Shown: one piece after another, positions 18,669-26,246 of the stretch
Position numbering within the stretch: the stretch's first letter is position 1
Layout: each line of letters begins with the position of its first letter
From: Desulfosporosinus sp. Sb-LF
GTDB lineage: Bacteria > Bacillota > Desulfitobacteriia > Desulfitobacteriales > Desulfitobacteriaceae
Length of the DNA stretch: 64,000 nucleotides
Direction of reading: 5' to 3'
Assembly: GCF_004766055.1 (NCBI RefSeq)
Contig: NZ_SPQR01000005.1
Location: 124,001-188,000 of the forward strand
The notes under the pieces: generated by a model
Databases searched by the model: none
What the model saw: the letters and a program-made list of their open reading frames with translations, nothing else
Told to the model about the DNA's origin: nothing
Made by a program: the position numbers and the translations under genes

Positions 18669-19481
18669 TTATGCGTCAACTTTGACGGGGCCAATCTTGT
18701 TTTTGCGGTAAGCAGTCAAGTAATTTCTGCAAAAGCGATCTTTTCCCAGTAATGCATTTGTTACATACAGTGTCGTCACAATATCTCGATTACAGGGATC
18801 TAAGATAGCAGAATCCATTCCCGCATCGATTGCCAGGGTTAAGAAGTGTTGATTAACCACTTTTCTCAACGGCATTCCAAAGGATATATTGCTTAACCCA
18901 GACGTTACTTTAATAGTAGGATATAAGTTCTTCACTTCTTTTAAGGTCTCGACAAAGTTTAGCAGAGATTGATTTTCCGCAGATAACGCCATTACGAGAG
19001 GGTCAATATGAATCCTATCTGGGGTAATATCATACGTTAGGGCCTTTTCAACTATAACCTTTGTGATGTCCAACCTTGTTTGAGTGTCCTTTGGAATACC
19101 CCTGCTATCACACGTCAGCGCAATAACCTCCCATTTTGTCCCTTTAATGATTGGGTAAATTATTTCGCATTTTCCACCTTCTTCAGATACGGAGTTAATC
19201 AATCCAGGCCGTTTGGCATACGGGAAAACCTTTTCAATAACTCGTGGATTTGGGCTATCAATACACAACGGCGTATCCACTGCATTCTGGACGATGTCCA
19301 TTAGCCATAGCAAAGTATCTACTTCGACGTCTGGTGCAGTACTTGCACATACATCAAGATAATCCGCGCCTGCTTCCGCCTGCCTTACGGCAAGACTTCG
19401 AATAAACTCCTCATCCTTTTGCTCTATGGCCTTTTTAACACTTGGTATAGTTCCATTTATTTTTTCGCCAATGATAATCAT
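18669..19481 (-). CDS. methyltetrahydrofolate:corrinoid methyltransferase (pterin-binding, MT2)
   Basis: 270 residues forming a pterin-binding TIM barrel of the AcsE/MetH class: IIGEKINGTIPSVKKAI, AGADYLDVCAST, PLCIDSPNPRVIE, NSVSEEGGK, and SGLSNISFGMPLRK. The family moves a methyl group between a corrinoid protein and N5 of tetrahydrofolate. In this locus it would take methyl groups from the corrinoid protein loaded by the UroD-type enzyme and hand them to THF. Transcribed alone or with the downstream corrinoid gene; it has its own strong promoter and TGTATATACA palindrome at 19520-19572. Ribosome binding site AGGAGG upstream of ATG 19481. Confidence 0.92.
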   Translation of the reverse strand: MIIIGEKINGTIPSVKKAIEQKDEEFIRSLAVRQAEAGADYLDVCASTAPDVEVDTLLWLMDIVQNAVDTPLCIDSPNPRVIEKVFPYAKRPGLINSVSEEGGKCEIIYPIIKGTKWEVIALTCDSRGIPKDTQTRLDITKVIVEKALTYDITPDRIHIDPLVMALSAENQSLLNFVETLKEVKNLYPTIKVTSGLSNISFGMPLRKVVNQHFLTLAIDAGMDSAILDPCNRDIVTTLYVTNALLGKDRFCRNYLTAYRKNKIGPVKVDA

Positions 19482-19519
19482 TTAAGCCGGCCTCCTATTA
19501 ATGCCCTCATTGCTACTCC

Positions 19520-19572
19520 TGTATATACATGTCTTATGGTGATATATTATCAATATTCAATTACTTTGTCAA
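19520..19572 (-). promoter_or_regulatory. methyl-THF methyltransferase promoter with TGTATATACA operator
   Basis: Minus strand: TTGACA (19567-19572), 17 bp, TAATAT (19544-19549), then TGTATATACA (19520-19529). The spacer nearly repeats that of the fhs promoter (GTAATTGAATATTGA against ATAATCGAATATTGA), so the whole promoter, not just the operator, is conserved. Confidence 0.78.
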
Positions 19573-19683
19573 ATTATCTTTTTCACTAATCAAACTATTT
19601 CATAAGTTCTAATTTCCGTTCAGATAATGAAGCATCCCCCCATTGCAAAACGTTGTAAACGTCTGCCAATCTCTAAAAAAAAT

Positions 19684-19715
19684 TAAGCACTGAACCATTA
19701 TAAGTCCAGTGCTTA
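19684..19715 (-). terminator. terminator after the RACo gene
   Basis: Arms TAAGCACTG / CAGTGCTTA, then an 8-T run on the minus strand; starts 12 bp past the RACo stop codon. Confidence 0.85.
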
Positions 19716-19726
19716 GCAGAGTCATT

Positions 19727-21577
19727 TTATTGGATGTTAAAATATGTGCATTCACCAAAGATACTATTGAATCGCGGATAACTGCCCAATTCTACAAATT
19801 TAACATACTCAGCAATATCCTTCGACCTACGAAATTCGTTCGAAGAAAGCAAGGCCAATTTGGAGCCAGTGCCAGCTGCATTACCGATCATTTTAATTTT
19901 ACTTTCCAGTTCAAGTGGAATCAATCCAATGACACAGGCACTATGCGGATTCAAGTAATTTCCGAAGGCCCCGGCCAAAAGGACTTCTTTAATGTCCTGT
20001 ATTTGGATACCATAGGTTTCTATCAAAACTCTGACTCCTGCCGCCATGGCGCCCTTGGCCATCTGAAGTTCCCGGATATCACTCTGGGTAATCATAATAG
20101 GCCTACCGTGACCGGTTGTACTTGCTTCCGCAAGTACAAATGCTCCTTGGCCCTCATGTTGTATAAGATTTTCCTTAAACCTTCTAGCCACAGGATTTGT
20201 TAACTGCTCGTAAGCTAAGATTTTCCCTCTCTTATTAACAATACCAAGTTCAACCAATCCCGCTACCGTATCGAGCAAGGCAGATCCACACACACCCAGG
20301 GGTTCTCCTCCCCCTATTACGGAATACTCAAGCTTGTCCCGATAATAAACATGGTCGATTGCCCCTACTGCGCCCCTCATCCCACTACTTATTTGCGCCC
20401 CCTCAAATGCAGGGCCTGCGGCAGCCGAACACGCAACCATCTTTTCTCTTGAGCCAAGTGCAATTTCCCCGTTAGTACCAATATCAATGACAAGCTTGAT
20501 ATCCTCGCTACGGTCCAACTCGGTGGCCAAAAGCACTGCTACCGTGTCAGCTCCCACAAACCCAGCAATATTGGGCAGCATGAAAACTTTCCCGGCCTGA
20601 TTAATGCTAATCTTAAGTTCCGAAGCATCTAATACCAAAGGTTCACTGAGGGCAGGTACATAAGGTGCTACCGCAATACTCTGGGGATTTATGCCCAGAA
20701 AGATATGATGCATACAGGTGTTCGCTGCGAAAGAAACCCCATAAATCTGTCCCCGAGTTACAGAAGCTTTCTCTACCGCTTCAATAATAAGTTTATTAAT
20801 GGACTCAATCACAGCACTCTGCAGTTTTATTAGACCATTTTCTTCATGGCTCGCAAAAGTGAGCCGAGAAATAACATCTGCCCCGAAGGTGGTCTGGGGA
20901 TTAAGGGTAGAGACCACACTTAACTCTTTCCCAGAATAAAGATCGAGCAAATAACCAACAATGGTGGTGGTTCCGATGTCGAAGGCCATTCCAAGCATCG
21001 TCTTCGTGGTATCCTCCGGCTCTATTCCAGCTACTTTACTATTATACATAACTGCAGTGATACGGTTATTGGAACCCCTAAGCACATCTGGCATCTGTCG
21101 CAAAATGGAAATTGTCGACTCTAATTCGCTGTCCTTATACCCTCGTTTAACTAAACTTTCCTTCAGGCGACACCAATCGGAATTCTGAGTCTCACGTGAA
21201 GGCTTATCAACTTCAACAAATACTTTGTGAAGTTGTGGCTCAATTTGGAAAGACCTTTCGTCGGACGCTATTAAGATGTTGTGTTGAAGTTTTTTTTGAT
21301 TTGGAAGCGACACCGTTACGTCATTATGTACAGTCGTCATGCACGCTAAACGAATGCCTTCGTCTAATTCCTTCATTTGAAGCATTTCTTGTTCCCTGGT
21401 AACCGGTGTCGTCAATCCTTCAGAAATCTTGACCCGACATTTTCCGCATGTTCCTCCACCGCCGCAGAGAAAATCGAACTCTAACCCTGCATCATTCATG
21501 GCTTCTTTTAGTGTACTACCTTCCGCCACTTCAACCAATATGTCTCCAGGTTTAAAGAATACTTTATGATAGTTCAA
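19727..21577 (-). CDS. reductive activator of corrinoid proteins (RACo)
   Basis: About 616 residues. The N-terminal plant-type ferredoxin domain has C-x5-C-x2-C in CGGGGTCGKC plus a later Cys in RLACMTT, for a 2Fe-2S cluster. A linker leads to an ASKHA ATPase domain with AFDIGTTTIVGYLLDL, VIDIGTNGEIALGS, CSAAAGPAFEGAQI and VGAIDHV. RACo uses ATP to push an electron onto inactive cob(II)alamin and so rescues corrinoid carriers. The annotated frame opens at ATG 21601, but GGAGGG sits 6 nt before TTG 21577 (MNYHKVFF), which I prefer. It follows the GntR gene closely and is probably co-transcribed with it. Confidence 0.92.
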   Translation of the reverse strand: MNYHKVFFKPGDILVEVAEGSTLKEAMNDAGLEFDFLCGGGGTCGKCRVKISEGLTTPVTREQEMLQMKELDEGIRLACMTTVHNDVTVSLPNQKKLQHNILIASDERSFQIEPQLHKVFVEVDKPSRETQNSDWCRLKESLVKRGYKDSELESTISILRQMPDVLRGSNNRITAVMYNSKVAGIEPEDTTKTMLGMAFDIGTTTIVGYLLDLYSGKELSVVSTLNPQTTFGADVISRLTFASHEENGLIKLQSAVIESINKLIIEAVEKASVTRGQIYGVSFAANTCMHHIFLGINPQSIAVAPYVPALSEPLVLDASELKISINQAGKVFMLPNIAGFVGADTVAVLLATELDRSEDIKLVIDIGTNGEIALGSREKMVACSAAAGPAFEGAQISSGMRGAVGAIDHVYYRDKLEYSVIGGGEPLGVCGSALLDTVAGLVELGIVNKRGKILAYEQLTNPVARRFKENLIQHEGQGAFVLAEASTTGHGRPIMITQSDIRELQMAKGAMAAGVRVLIETYGIQIQDIKEVLLAGAFGNYLNPHSACVIGLIPLELESKIKMIGNAAGTGSKLALLSSNEFRRSKDIAEYVKFVELGSYPRFNSIFGECTYFNIQ

Positions 21578-21620
21578 GAAGATCCCTCCACTCGGTGTCA
21601 TTAAACGCTCTCAACACAGA

Positions 21621-22319
21621 TTATTCACTATTTCCCTGCAATTTGATATAGTCTCCCCGATAACTGGTTACGCCAATGCCTATCGGCTTATTTTCATTAT
21701 TGTAAAGTTTCTGCTCAACAACCAATAAGGCAAGCTCATCGTAAATATTTAAGTACTTTTTAATCTCCTCATTAGGTATTTGAGCACTAATACTTATCTT
21801 TTTCTTTAGTGCGAAAATGGGCATACTATTTGATACCATTTCTTGAAATGTTGCCTGCTCAATTTCCTTTTCCACAATAGGCATCCCTTTGCTATAAAGT
21901 AAATATTTAACATCATAAGCTACTGGGTTACCATCTGTATAGAACAACCGGCGAATCATAATAACATGTTTGTTTCTGGTCGTTTGTAACTCATCTGCTA
22001 ACTTTTCATCCGGCATAATAATAGTGACTTCCAACAGTCTCGCTTTATCCACACTGTTAATCGGGTTATTCATCTCGTCATAGTGTAACGTATATTTGTT
22101 AACTTCCGGTTTTTGAACGTAGCTACCTTTGCCAGGAACTGAATAAATGTACCCCTCATTTGCCAAAATAGCCAGGCCTTTTCTGACCGTCATTCGGCTG
22201 ACGCCATATTCTTTGCAGAGTGCAGTTTCAGGTGGTACTGTATCACCTGGTTTTAGCTCCCCGCAGTTCACCTTATTCTTGATATCTTCAACAATTTTGA
22301 TATAAACTGGATCAGCCAT
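21621..22319 (-). CDS. GntR/HutC-family regulator with UTRA domain
   Basis: 232 residues. The N-terminal winged helix (YIKIVEDIKNKVNCGELKPGD, then ALCKEYGVSRMTVRKGLAIL and YSVPGKGSYVQKP) is classic GntR. The C-terminal UTRA ligand domain (VIMIRRLFYTDGNPVAYDVKYLL) resembles HutC/TreR/PhnF types that usually act as ligand-released repressors. Its own promoter carries the TTGACA-17-TAATAT layout with a near-match of the TGTATATACA palindrome, so it probably autoregulates and controls fhs, the methyl-THF methyltransferase and the corrinoid/methyltransferase unit. The RACo gene starts about 40 bp downstream in the same direction. The effector may be the methylated substrate or its demethylated product; that is inference. 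Confidence 0.92.
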   Translation of the reverse strand: MADPVYIKIVEDIKNKVNCGELKPGDTVPPETALCKEYGVSRMTVRKGLAILANEGYIYSVPGKGSYVQKPEVNKYTLHYDEMNNPINSVDKARLLEVTIIMPDEKLADELQTTRNKHVIMIRRLFYTDGNPVAYDVKYLLYSKGMPIVEKEIEQATFQEMVSNSMPIFALKKKISISAQIPNEEIKKYLNIYDELALLVVEQKLYNNENKPIGIGVTSYRGDYIKLQGNSE

Positions 22320-22433
22320 TTCCTTCTACTCCTTGTTCCTTACAAGTTTCATAGATTCCCTAAACGCTTGGTGCCTATTCCTTCGTCTAAAACTTAGTAT
22401 ATTACATTGCTTTAATACTGATTTGATAAATCT

Positions 22434-22484
22434 TATATATACATGAATATACTTAATATTATATTCAAAAAAATGCTTTGTCAA
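22434..22484 (-). promoter_or_regulatory. gntR promoter with near-consensus operator
   Basis: Minus strand: TTGACA (22479-22484), 17 bp, TAATAT (22456-22461), then plus-strand TATATATACA (22434-22443), one base from the TGTATATACA seen at fhs and the methyltransferase. The geometry matches the other two promoters. Confidence 0.72.
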
Positions 22485-22615
22485 ACACCAATAAGCTAGC
22501 TGGTGGGGGTGAATTATCAGCGAAACAGAAGAAGGCAATATTCAGGATGCAAAAGGGACAGGTCCAGGCGCTAAATAACATATTGGAAGAGTTCTCTAAT
22601 TTTGAAAGTCGAAAT

Positions 22616-24826
22616 TTACGATTGAAGACCAAGACGTTTTAGTTTTTTCCATAATCCAGTGCGCGTGATCCCTAAATAATGCGCTATAGCTGTCTTATTT
22701 CCTTCAAATTCTCTTAACAAGCGTTCAAGTTTCTGATATTCTGTCTCTGCTTCATCGCCATCGTGAGTATACAATTCAGGGGGAAGATCTCGGGAGTTAA
22801 TCACTTGACCTTCTACAAAAACAAACAGTCGGTTAATCACATTTTGAAGTTGGCGAACATTTCCAGGCCAAGAGTATTTCAGGAACTGCACTCTCGCTTC
22901 AGGTGAGAGAAGCTTAACAGGCGTTCCATTTGTTCTAGATAAAAAATGAAGCATTCTTTCGGCTAACTCAAGGATATCTATACCGCGTAGGTGTAAAGGA
23001 GGAAGCTGTATTTCTATAGCATTTAAGCGATACAGTAAGTCCTCCCGAAATTCCCCTTGTTGGACCATTGACTTAAGATCACGGTGGGTGGCTGAGATAA
23101 TTCGCACATGAACTGGAATGGGTTTACATGACCCCAGCAGCTCTACTTCTTGCTCTTGAACCACTCGTAAAAGCTTTGCTTGTAATTCGGAAGACAGTTC
23201 TCCAATTTCATCCAGAAAAATCGTTCCCTCATCCGCTAACAGAAACTTCCCTTTTTTACCGCCCTTTAACCCTCCGGTAAATGCACCTTCCTTATATCCA
23301 AAAAGCTCAGACTCCAAAAGATTAGGAGGAATTGCCGCAGAGTTGACAACAATAAACGGGCCTTTTGCGGAAGGGCCAGACTGATGAATAGCTTTGGCAA
23401 ACAGTTCTTTACCAGTTCCCGTCTCTCCAGTAATAAGTATCGGAAAATCATATTTTGCTGCGGTTGAGGCTTGGTGAATCGTATTCCGTATTACTTCTGA
23501 CGAACCAATAATATGTTCAAACCCCTTTGGAACAGCGGAAACTTGTATCGGCTGCGAACTCGTTTCAGCCTGAGTATCAAGGGACATATTCGAAAGAATA
23601 GGTCCGAGATGATCTGAGGCATACTTGAATATACCCGCTGCAGCTAAAGATAAAGCAAATTCGTCTGAAGTTACCCCAGTAAGTGCGGCAATGAGTTTCC
23701 CTTCTTGATTTTCAATCGGTGCATATAGAATCGCCGTTATACCTTGACCAACTAAACTTTGTTCGATATTTTGAAAGCGGGGATCTGCAAGATTAAAGGC
23801 GACAATACTTTTTGATTTCATCATCTCTTGAATTCCAGTATTTGAGAGGAGAGTCCATTGACCTAGTCCCTCTATAGTTTTACCTGCTTCTGCAATACAA
23901 CGACACTGTTTCCTTTCCTGATCGATAAGAAAAATCCCAACACGATCTACCTTAGAGTTTAGGCTTAATTGGGTACAATATTGATTCAAGAATTCGTAAG
24001 TAAAGCGATCCGGAACAGTGGATATTATCGTTTGAAGCAGCGTTGACGTACCCAATGTTTGAAACTCATGTTGAAGTTGGACACCTGCGAAGAAAAAAGA
24101 CTGGGCTACTAACTTCGAGAGAATTTCAAAAAACATGGCATCTTCTATTTGAAATCGTTCCGCCTCTGAACTTGCTAAGAGAATCGCCCCTACCACCCCA
24201 TGGTCAAAGACAATCGGGACTCTGAGAATGGACCGGAATCCTGTTTGATAAAGTTGGGGATCCTCTCGAAAGGAGAACACCTCTGGGGACAATGTTTCAA
24301 CAAGATGCACCGCTTCATTTTGGACTATCCACTCTAATCCGATGTTCATTATGGAGGAATAGGCGGTATGCAAAGTTCCTTCAACTTCTAGTCCAATAGA
24401 ATATTCATAGGTATACTTGCGGAGGGTTCGATCCACCCTCATTAAATCAAATCGTTCAAACGTAGCAGCTTCTTGTACGAGACTAGCAATTCGTTGATTC
24501 ACAACGTTAGGATCAGCTGTGAAATCTTCTAGGATTTGTTCAAAGGGAGCGGGGAGATGAGTAAGAAACTCCACCTCATCGCCAATTAGAACAAGTCTGT
24601 CGCTCGTTCCATTGACAATAAAGACTTGAACAAACAAAACCTCACCTGACGGTAAAATCTTAGATTTTATTAACGTTGGATCTATATCATCGAGAATTTT
24701 CGATAAAAAATGTCTACTGAGTTTATTTAGCAGACCTTGTCCTCGTAGATTTGTAAGTGTAACCTGGTACTCTGCATTAAGGCGGATTATGGCATAGGGA
24801 AATTGGTCTAACAGTTGTTTTTTCAT
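22616..24826 (-). CDS. sigma-54-dependent transcriptional activator
   Basis: About 736 residues: a PAS-like start, two GAF-type sensory regions (about 95-250 and 260-410), an AAA+ domain (ILITGETGTGKELFAKAIH, Walker B FLDEIGELS) and a C-terminal Fis-type helix-turn-helix (NKTAIAHYLGITRTGLWKKL). The sigma-54 contact loop reads GAFTGG where GAFTGA is usual. It faces a DoxX gene across an intergenic region holding repeated GTTAAC motifs, a 13-bp inverted repeat and a consensus -24/-12 promoter, so this promoter is its likely target. The signal is unknown; NorR, the NO sensor, has a GAF-AAA-HTH plan too, and NO reductase genes lie 1 kb downstream. Start at ATG 24826 (AAGGAG 13 nt upstream) preferred over TTG 24865, which has no binding site. 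Confidence 0.9.
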   Translation of the reverse strand: MKKQLLDQFPYAIIRLNAEYQVTLTNLRGQGLLNKLSRHFLSKILDDIDPTLIKSKILPSGEVLFVQVFIVNGTSDRLVLIGDEVEFLTHLPAPFEQILEDFTADPNVVNQRIASLVQEAATFERFDLMRVDRTLRKYTYEYSIGLEVEGTLHTAYSSIMNIGLEWIVQNEAVHLVETLSPEVFSFREDPQLYQTGFRSILRVPIVFDHGVVGAILLASSEAERFQIEDAMFFEILSKLVAQSFFFAGVQLQHEFQTLGTSTLLQTIISTVPDRFTYEFLNQYCTQLSLNSKVDRVGIFLIDQERKQCRCIAEAGKTIEGLGQWTLLSNTGIQEMMKSKSIVAFNLADPRFQNIEQSLVGQGITAILYAPIENQEGKLIAALTGVTSDEFALSLAAAGIFKYASDHLGPILSNMSLDTQAETSSQPIQVSAVPKGFEHIIGSSEVIRNTIHQASTAAKYDFPILITGETGTGKELFAKAIHQSGPSAKGPFIVVNSAAIPPNLLESELFGYKEGAFTGGLKGGKKGKFLLADEGTIFLDEIGELSSELQAKLLRVVQEQEVELLGSCKPIPVHVRIISATHRDLKSMVQQGEFREDLLYRLNAIEIQLPPLHLRGIDILELAERMLHFLSRTNGTPVKLLSPEARVQFLKYSWPGNVRQLQNVINRLFVFVEGQVINSRDLPPELYTHDGDEAETEYQKLERLLREFEGNKTAIAHYLGITRTGLWKKLKRLGLQS

Positions 24827-24874
24827 TGTTGTTGTTTTTCTCCTTAGCCTAGCGTGGATAGGCAATAAAAAAAC

Positions 24875-25045
24875 GTTAACTTTATGTCGTTAACGTTAAC
24901 ATAATGGTTTAATATCATAAGTTTTTTGTAGTTATTATTACTCATTATACGACATGATTCGCGGCATATCTACTAAAAAACTAATATGTACGTTAACACT
25001 GTTAATCTCCAGTTGTGAAAGTTAACACTTCTACAACTGGAGATT
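24875..25045. promoter_or_regulatory. probable activator binding region: GTTAAC repeats and a 13-bp inverted repeat
   Basis: Five exact GTTAAC hexamers lie at 24875, 24889, 24895, 24992 and 25021, plus GTTAAT at 25001. A perfect 13-bp inverted repeat, AATCTCCAGTTGT (25004-25016) and ACAACTGGAGATT (25033-25045), surrounds the last hexamer and ends 25 bp before the sigma-54 promoter. The sites near 24875-24900 lie upstream of the activator's own start and could autoregulate it. Read as upstream activating sequences; binding is not shown. Confidence 0.6.
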
Positions 25046-25069
25046 CCTTAAATCATGCGGTTTCAAGGC

Positions 25070-25085
25070 TGGCACGATTATTGCA
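25070..25085 (+). promoter_or_regulatory. sigma-54 (-24/-12) promoter
   Basis: TGGCACGATTATTGCA matches the consensus TGGCACG-N4-TTGCA fully, with correct GG/GC spacing. It lies 60 bp upstream of the DoxX start and opposite a sigma-54 activator gene. Because it lies downstream of ATG 25055, that codon cannot be the start of the DoxX protein. Confidence 0.88.
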
Positions 25086-25144
25086 TTAAAAGTAATTTGC
25101 CATTAGAAGAGCTGTGGCAAATTATCAAAAGGGGGACTTATATT

Positions 25145-25687
25145 ATGAAACATCCTATTAAAGCCATTATCGCCTTGTTACTTCGTCTATATTTAGGGTA
25201 TGACTTCTTAACCGCTGGCATCGGAAAATGGCAGACCGGATTCGACGCCAAAGCTGTAGGTGGGTTCTTAAAAGGTGGTCTGGCACAAACACATGATGCT
25301 TTACTTGCTTCAAAAGGCGCCGCAGCAGCCACCCATGCTAATGTCACTGATACCTGGGGCTGGTTAATCAGTCATGTTTTACTCCCAAACGCAGGGATCT
25401 TTGCCTTAGTCGTTAAAAGCGGAGAAGTTCTAATTGGACTCGGCCTCATTCTTGGTTGCTTTACTACACTTGCCGCTTTCTTTGGCATGATGATGAATTT
25501 CTGTTTCTTATTAACCGGTACTGTTTCAACCAACCCTCAAATGGTTTTAGGATTTCTTCTTATTATTGTGCTGGGTGCAGCCTCATACGAAATTGGCTTA
25601 GACCGTTTTTTCATGAAGAAGCTTACTGTGGCATTCCCACGACTTAATAAAGGCTGGCTTCGTACTCCATTCCCCATAGAGCAGTAA
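25145..25687 (+). CDS. DoxX-family membrane protein
   Basis: 180 residues with about four membrane segments (IIALLLRLYLGYDFLTAGIGKW at the start, then a central segment, LGLILGCFTTLAAFFGMMMN and MVLGFLLIIVLGAASYEIGL). The G-x-x-K-W after the first helix and the overall plan fit the DoxX/DoxD family, whose members include the DoxD subunit of thiosulfate:quinone oxidoreductase and many proteins of unknown role. The start is placed at ATG 25145 (MKHPIKA), with AGGGGGAC upstream, since the upstream ATG precedes the sigma-54 promoter. It is a single-gene unit ended by the terminator at 25706. Expression should require RpoN and the divergent activator. Confidence 0.85.
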   Translation: MKHPIKAIIALLLRLYLGYDFLTAGIGKWQTGFDAKAVGGFLKGGLAQTHDALLASKGAAAATHANVTDTWGWLISHVLLPNAGIFALVVKSGEVLIGLGLILGCFTTLAAFFGMMMNFCFLLTGTVSTNPQMVLGFLLIIVLGAASYEIGLDRFFMKKLTVAFPRLNKGWLRTPFPIEQ

Positions 25688-25705
25688 TTAGCGAATCAGA
25701 GTTAT

Positions 25706-25740
25706 AAACCCCTAGCACCGTTGCCGGTACTAGGGGTTTT
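25706..25740 (+). terminator. Rho-independent terminator after doxX-like gene
   Basis: AAACCCCTAG / CTAGGGGTTTT outer stem with an inner ACCG/CGGT pairing, ending in a T-run; begins 18 bp after the stop. Confidence 0.85.
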
Positions 25741-25850
25741 CCTGTTAAGTTAATGGATTGAAAACTCTTCATTAACATTAATATGTATACTTTTATAGTT
25801 ATGGCAAACAATACCACAACTATATTTTGGTGGAGTGGGAAGGGAATCTC

Positions 25851-26246
25851 TTGAAGCTGCGAACTTTTTTGTTACTAAGCATCTCATCTTTTGGATTATT
25901 TGTGGCGGTTACCCTGTTATCGGCAAAGCTCCCGTCTCCCATGCCAGAACAAGCCGTAGCAGGCAAGCTTGTCTGGCAAAGGCATAATTGCGTGAGCTGC
26001 CACAGCCTATTTGGAAATGGTGGGTATGAAGCAGAGGATTTAACAAATATTACAACGAAAGAGGATCCCTCCTACTTCATTAATTACCTTGTACAGCCCC
26101 CAGTGATGCGTCCCAACAAACATACCCTGCATCCAGCTCTCGATGAGGTGGATGCAGAGAATTTAGTACACTATCTGGAGTTTGTTCAAACTATACCGAC
26201 TTTAGGGTGGCCGCCCCAACAAGAAGAGGCGGGGAAGAATTCATGA
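25851..26246 (+). CDS. norC: membrane-anchored cytochrome c, NorC-like subunit
   Basis: An N-terminal membrane anchor (LLLSISSFGLFVAVTLL) precedes a single c-type haem domain with the CVSCH motif in RHNCVSCHSLFGNGGYEAEDLTN and a distal methionine in PPVMRPNKHTLHP. This is the pattern of NorC, which feeds electrons to NorB. The frame is open from TTG 25827; I prefer TTG 25851 (MKLRTF) because AAGGGA lies just upstream. The stop TGA overlaps the NorB start as ATGA, so the two are translationally coupled. Length (about 131 residues) fits NorC. Confidence 0.85.
   Translation: MKLRTFLLLSISSFGLFVAVTLLSAKLPSPMPEQAVAGKLVWQRHNCVSCHSLFGNGGYEAEDLTNITTKEDPSYFINYLVQPPVMRPNKHTLHPALDEVDAENLVHYLEFVQTIPTLGWPPQQEEAGKNS

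Noticed and set aside
22503-22639. Plus-strand open frame (GELSAKQKKAIFRMQKGQ...) beside the GntR gene
   Set aside because: It has no start codon after the GGGGG stretch and runs into the end of the sigma-54 activator gene on the other strand.
24875-25026. Repeated GTTAAC motifs as a CRISPR or phage repeat
   Set aside because: The units are only 6 bp and unevenly spaced; binding sites for the adjacent activator explain them better.
25055-25144. Longer N-terminus for the DoxX protein from ATG 25055
   Set aside because: The sigma-54 promoter at 25070-25085 lies after that ATG, and a good ribosome binding site precedes ATG 25145.
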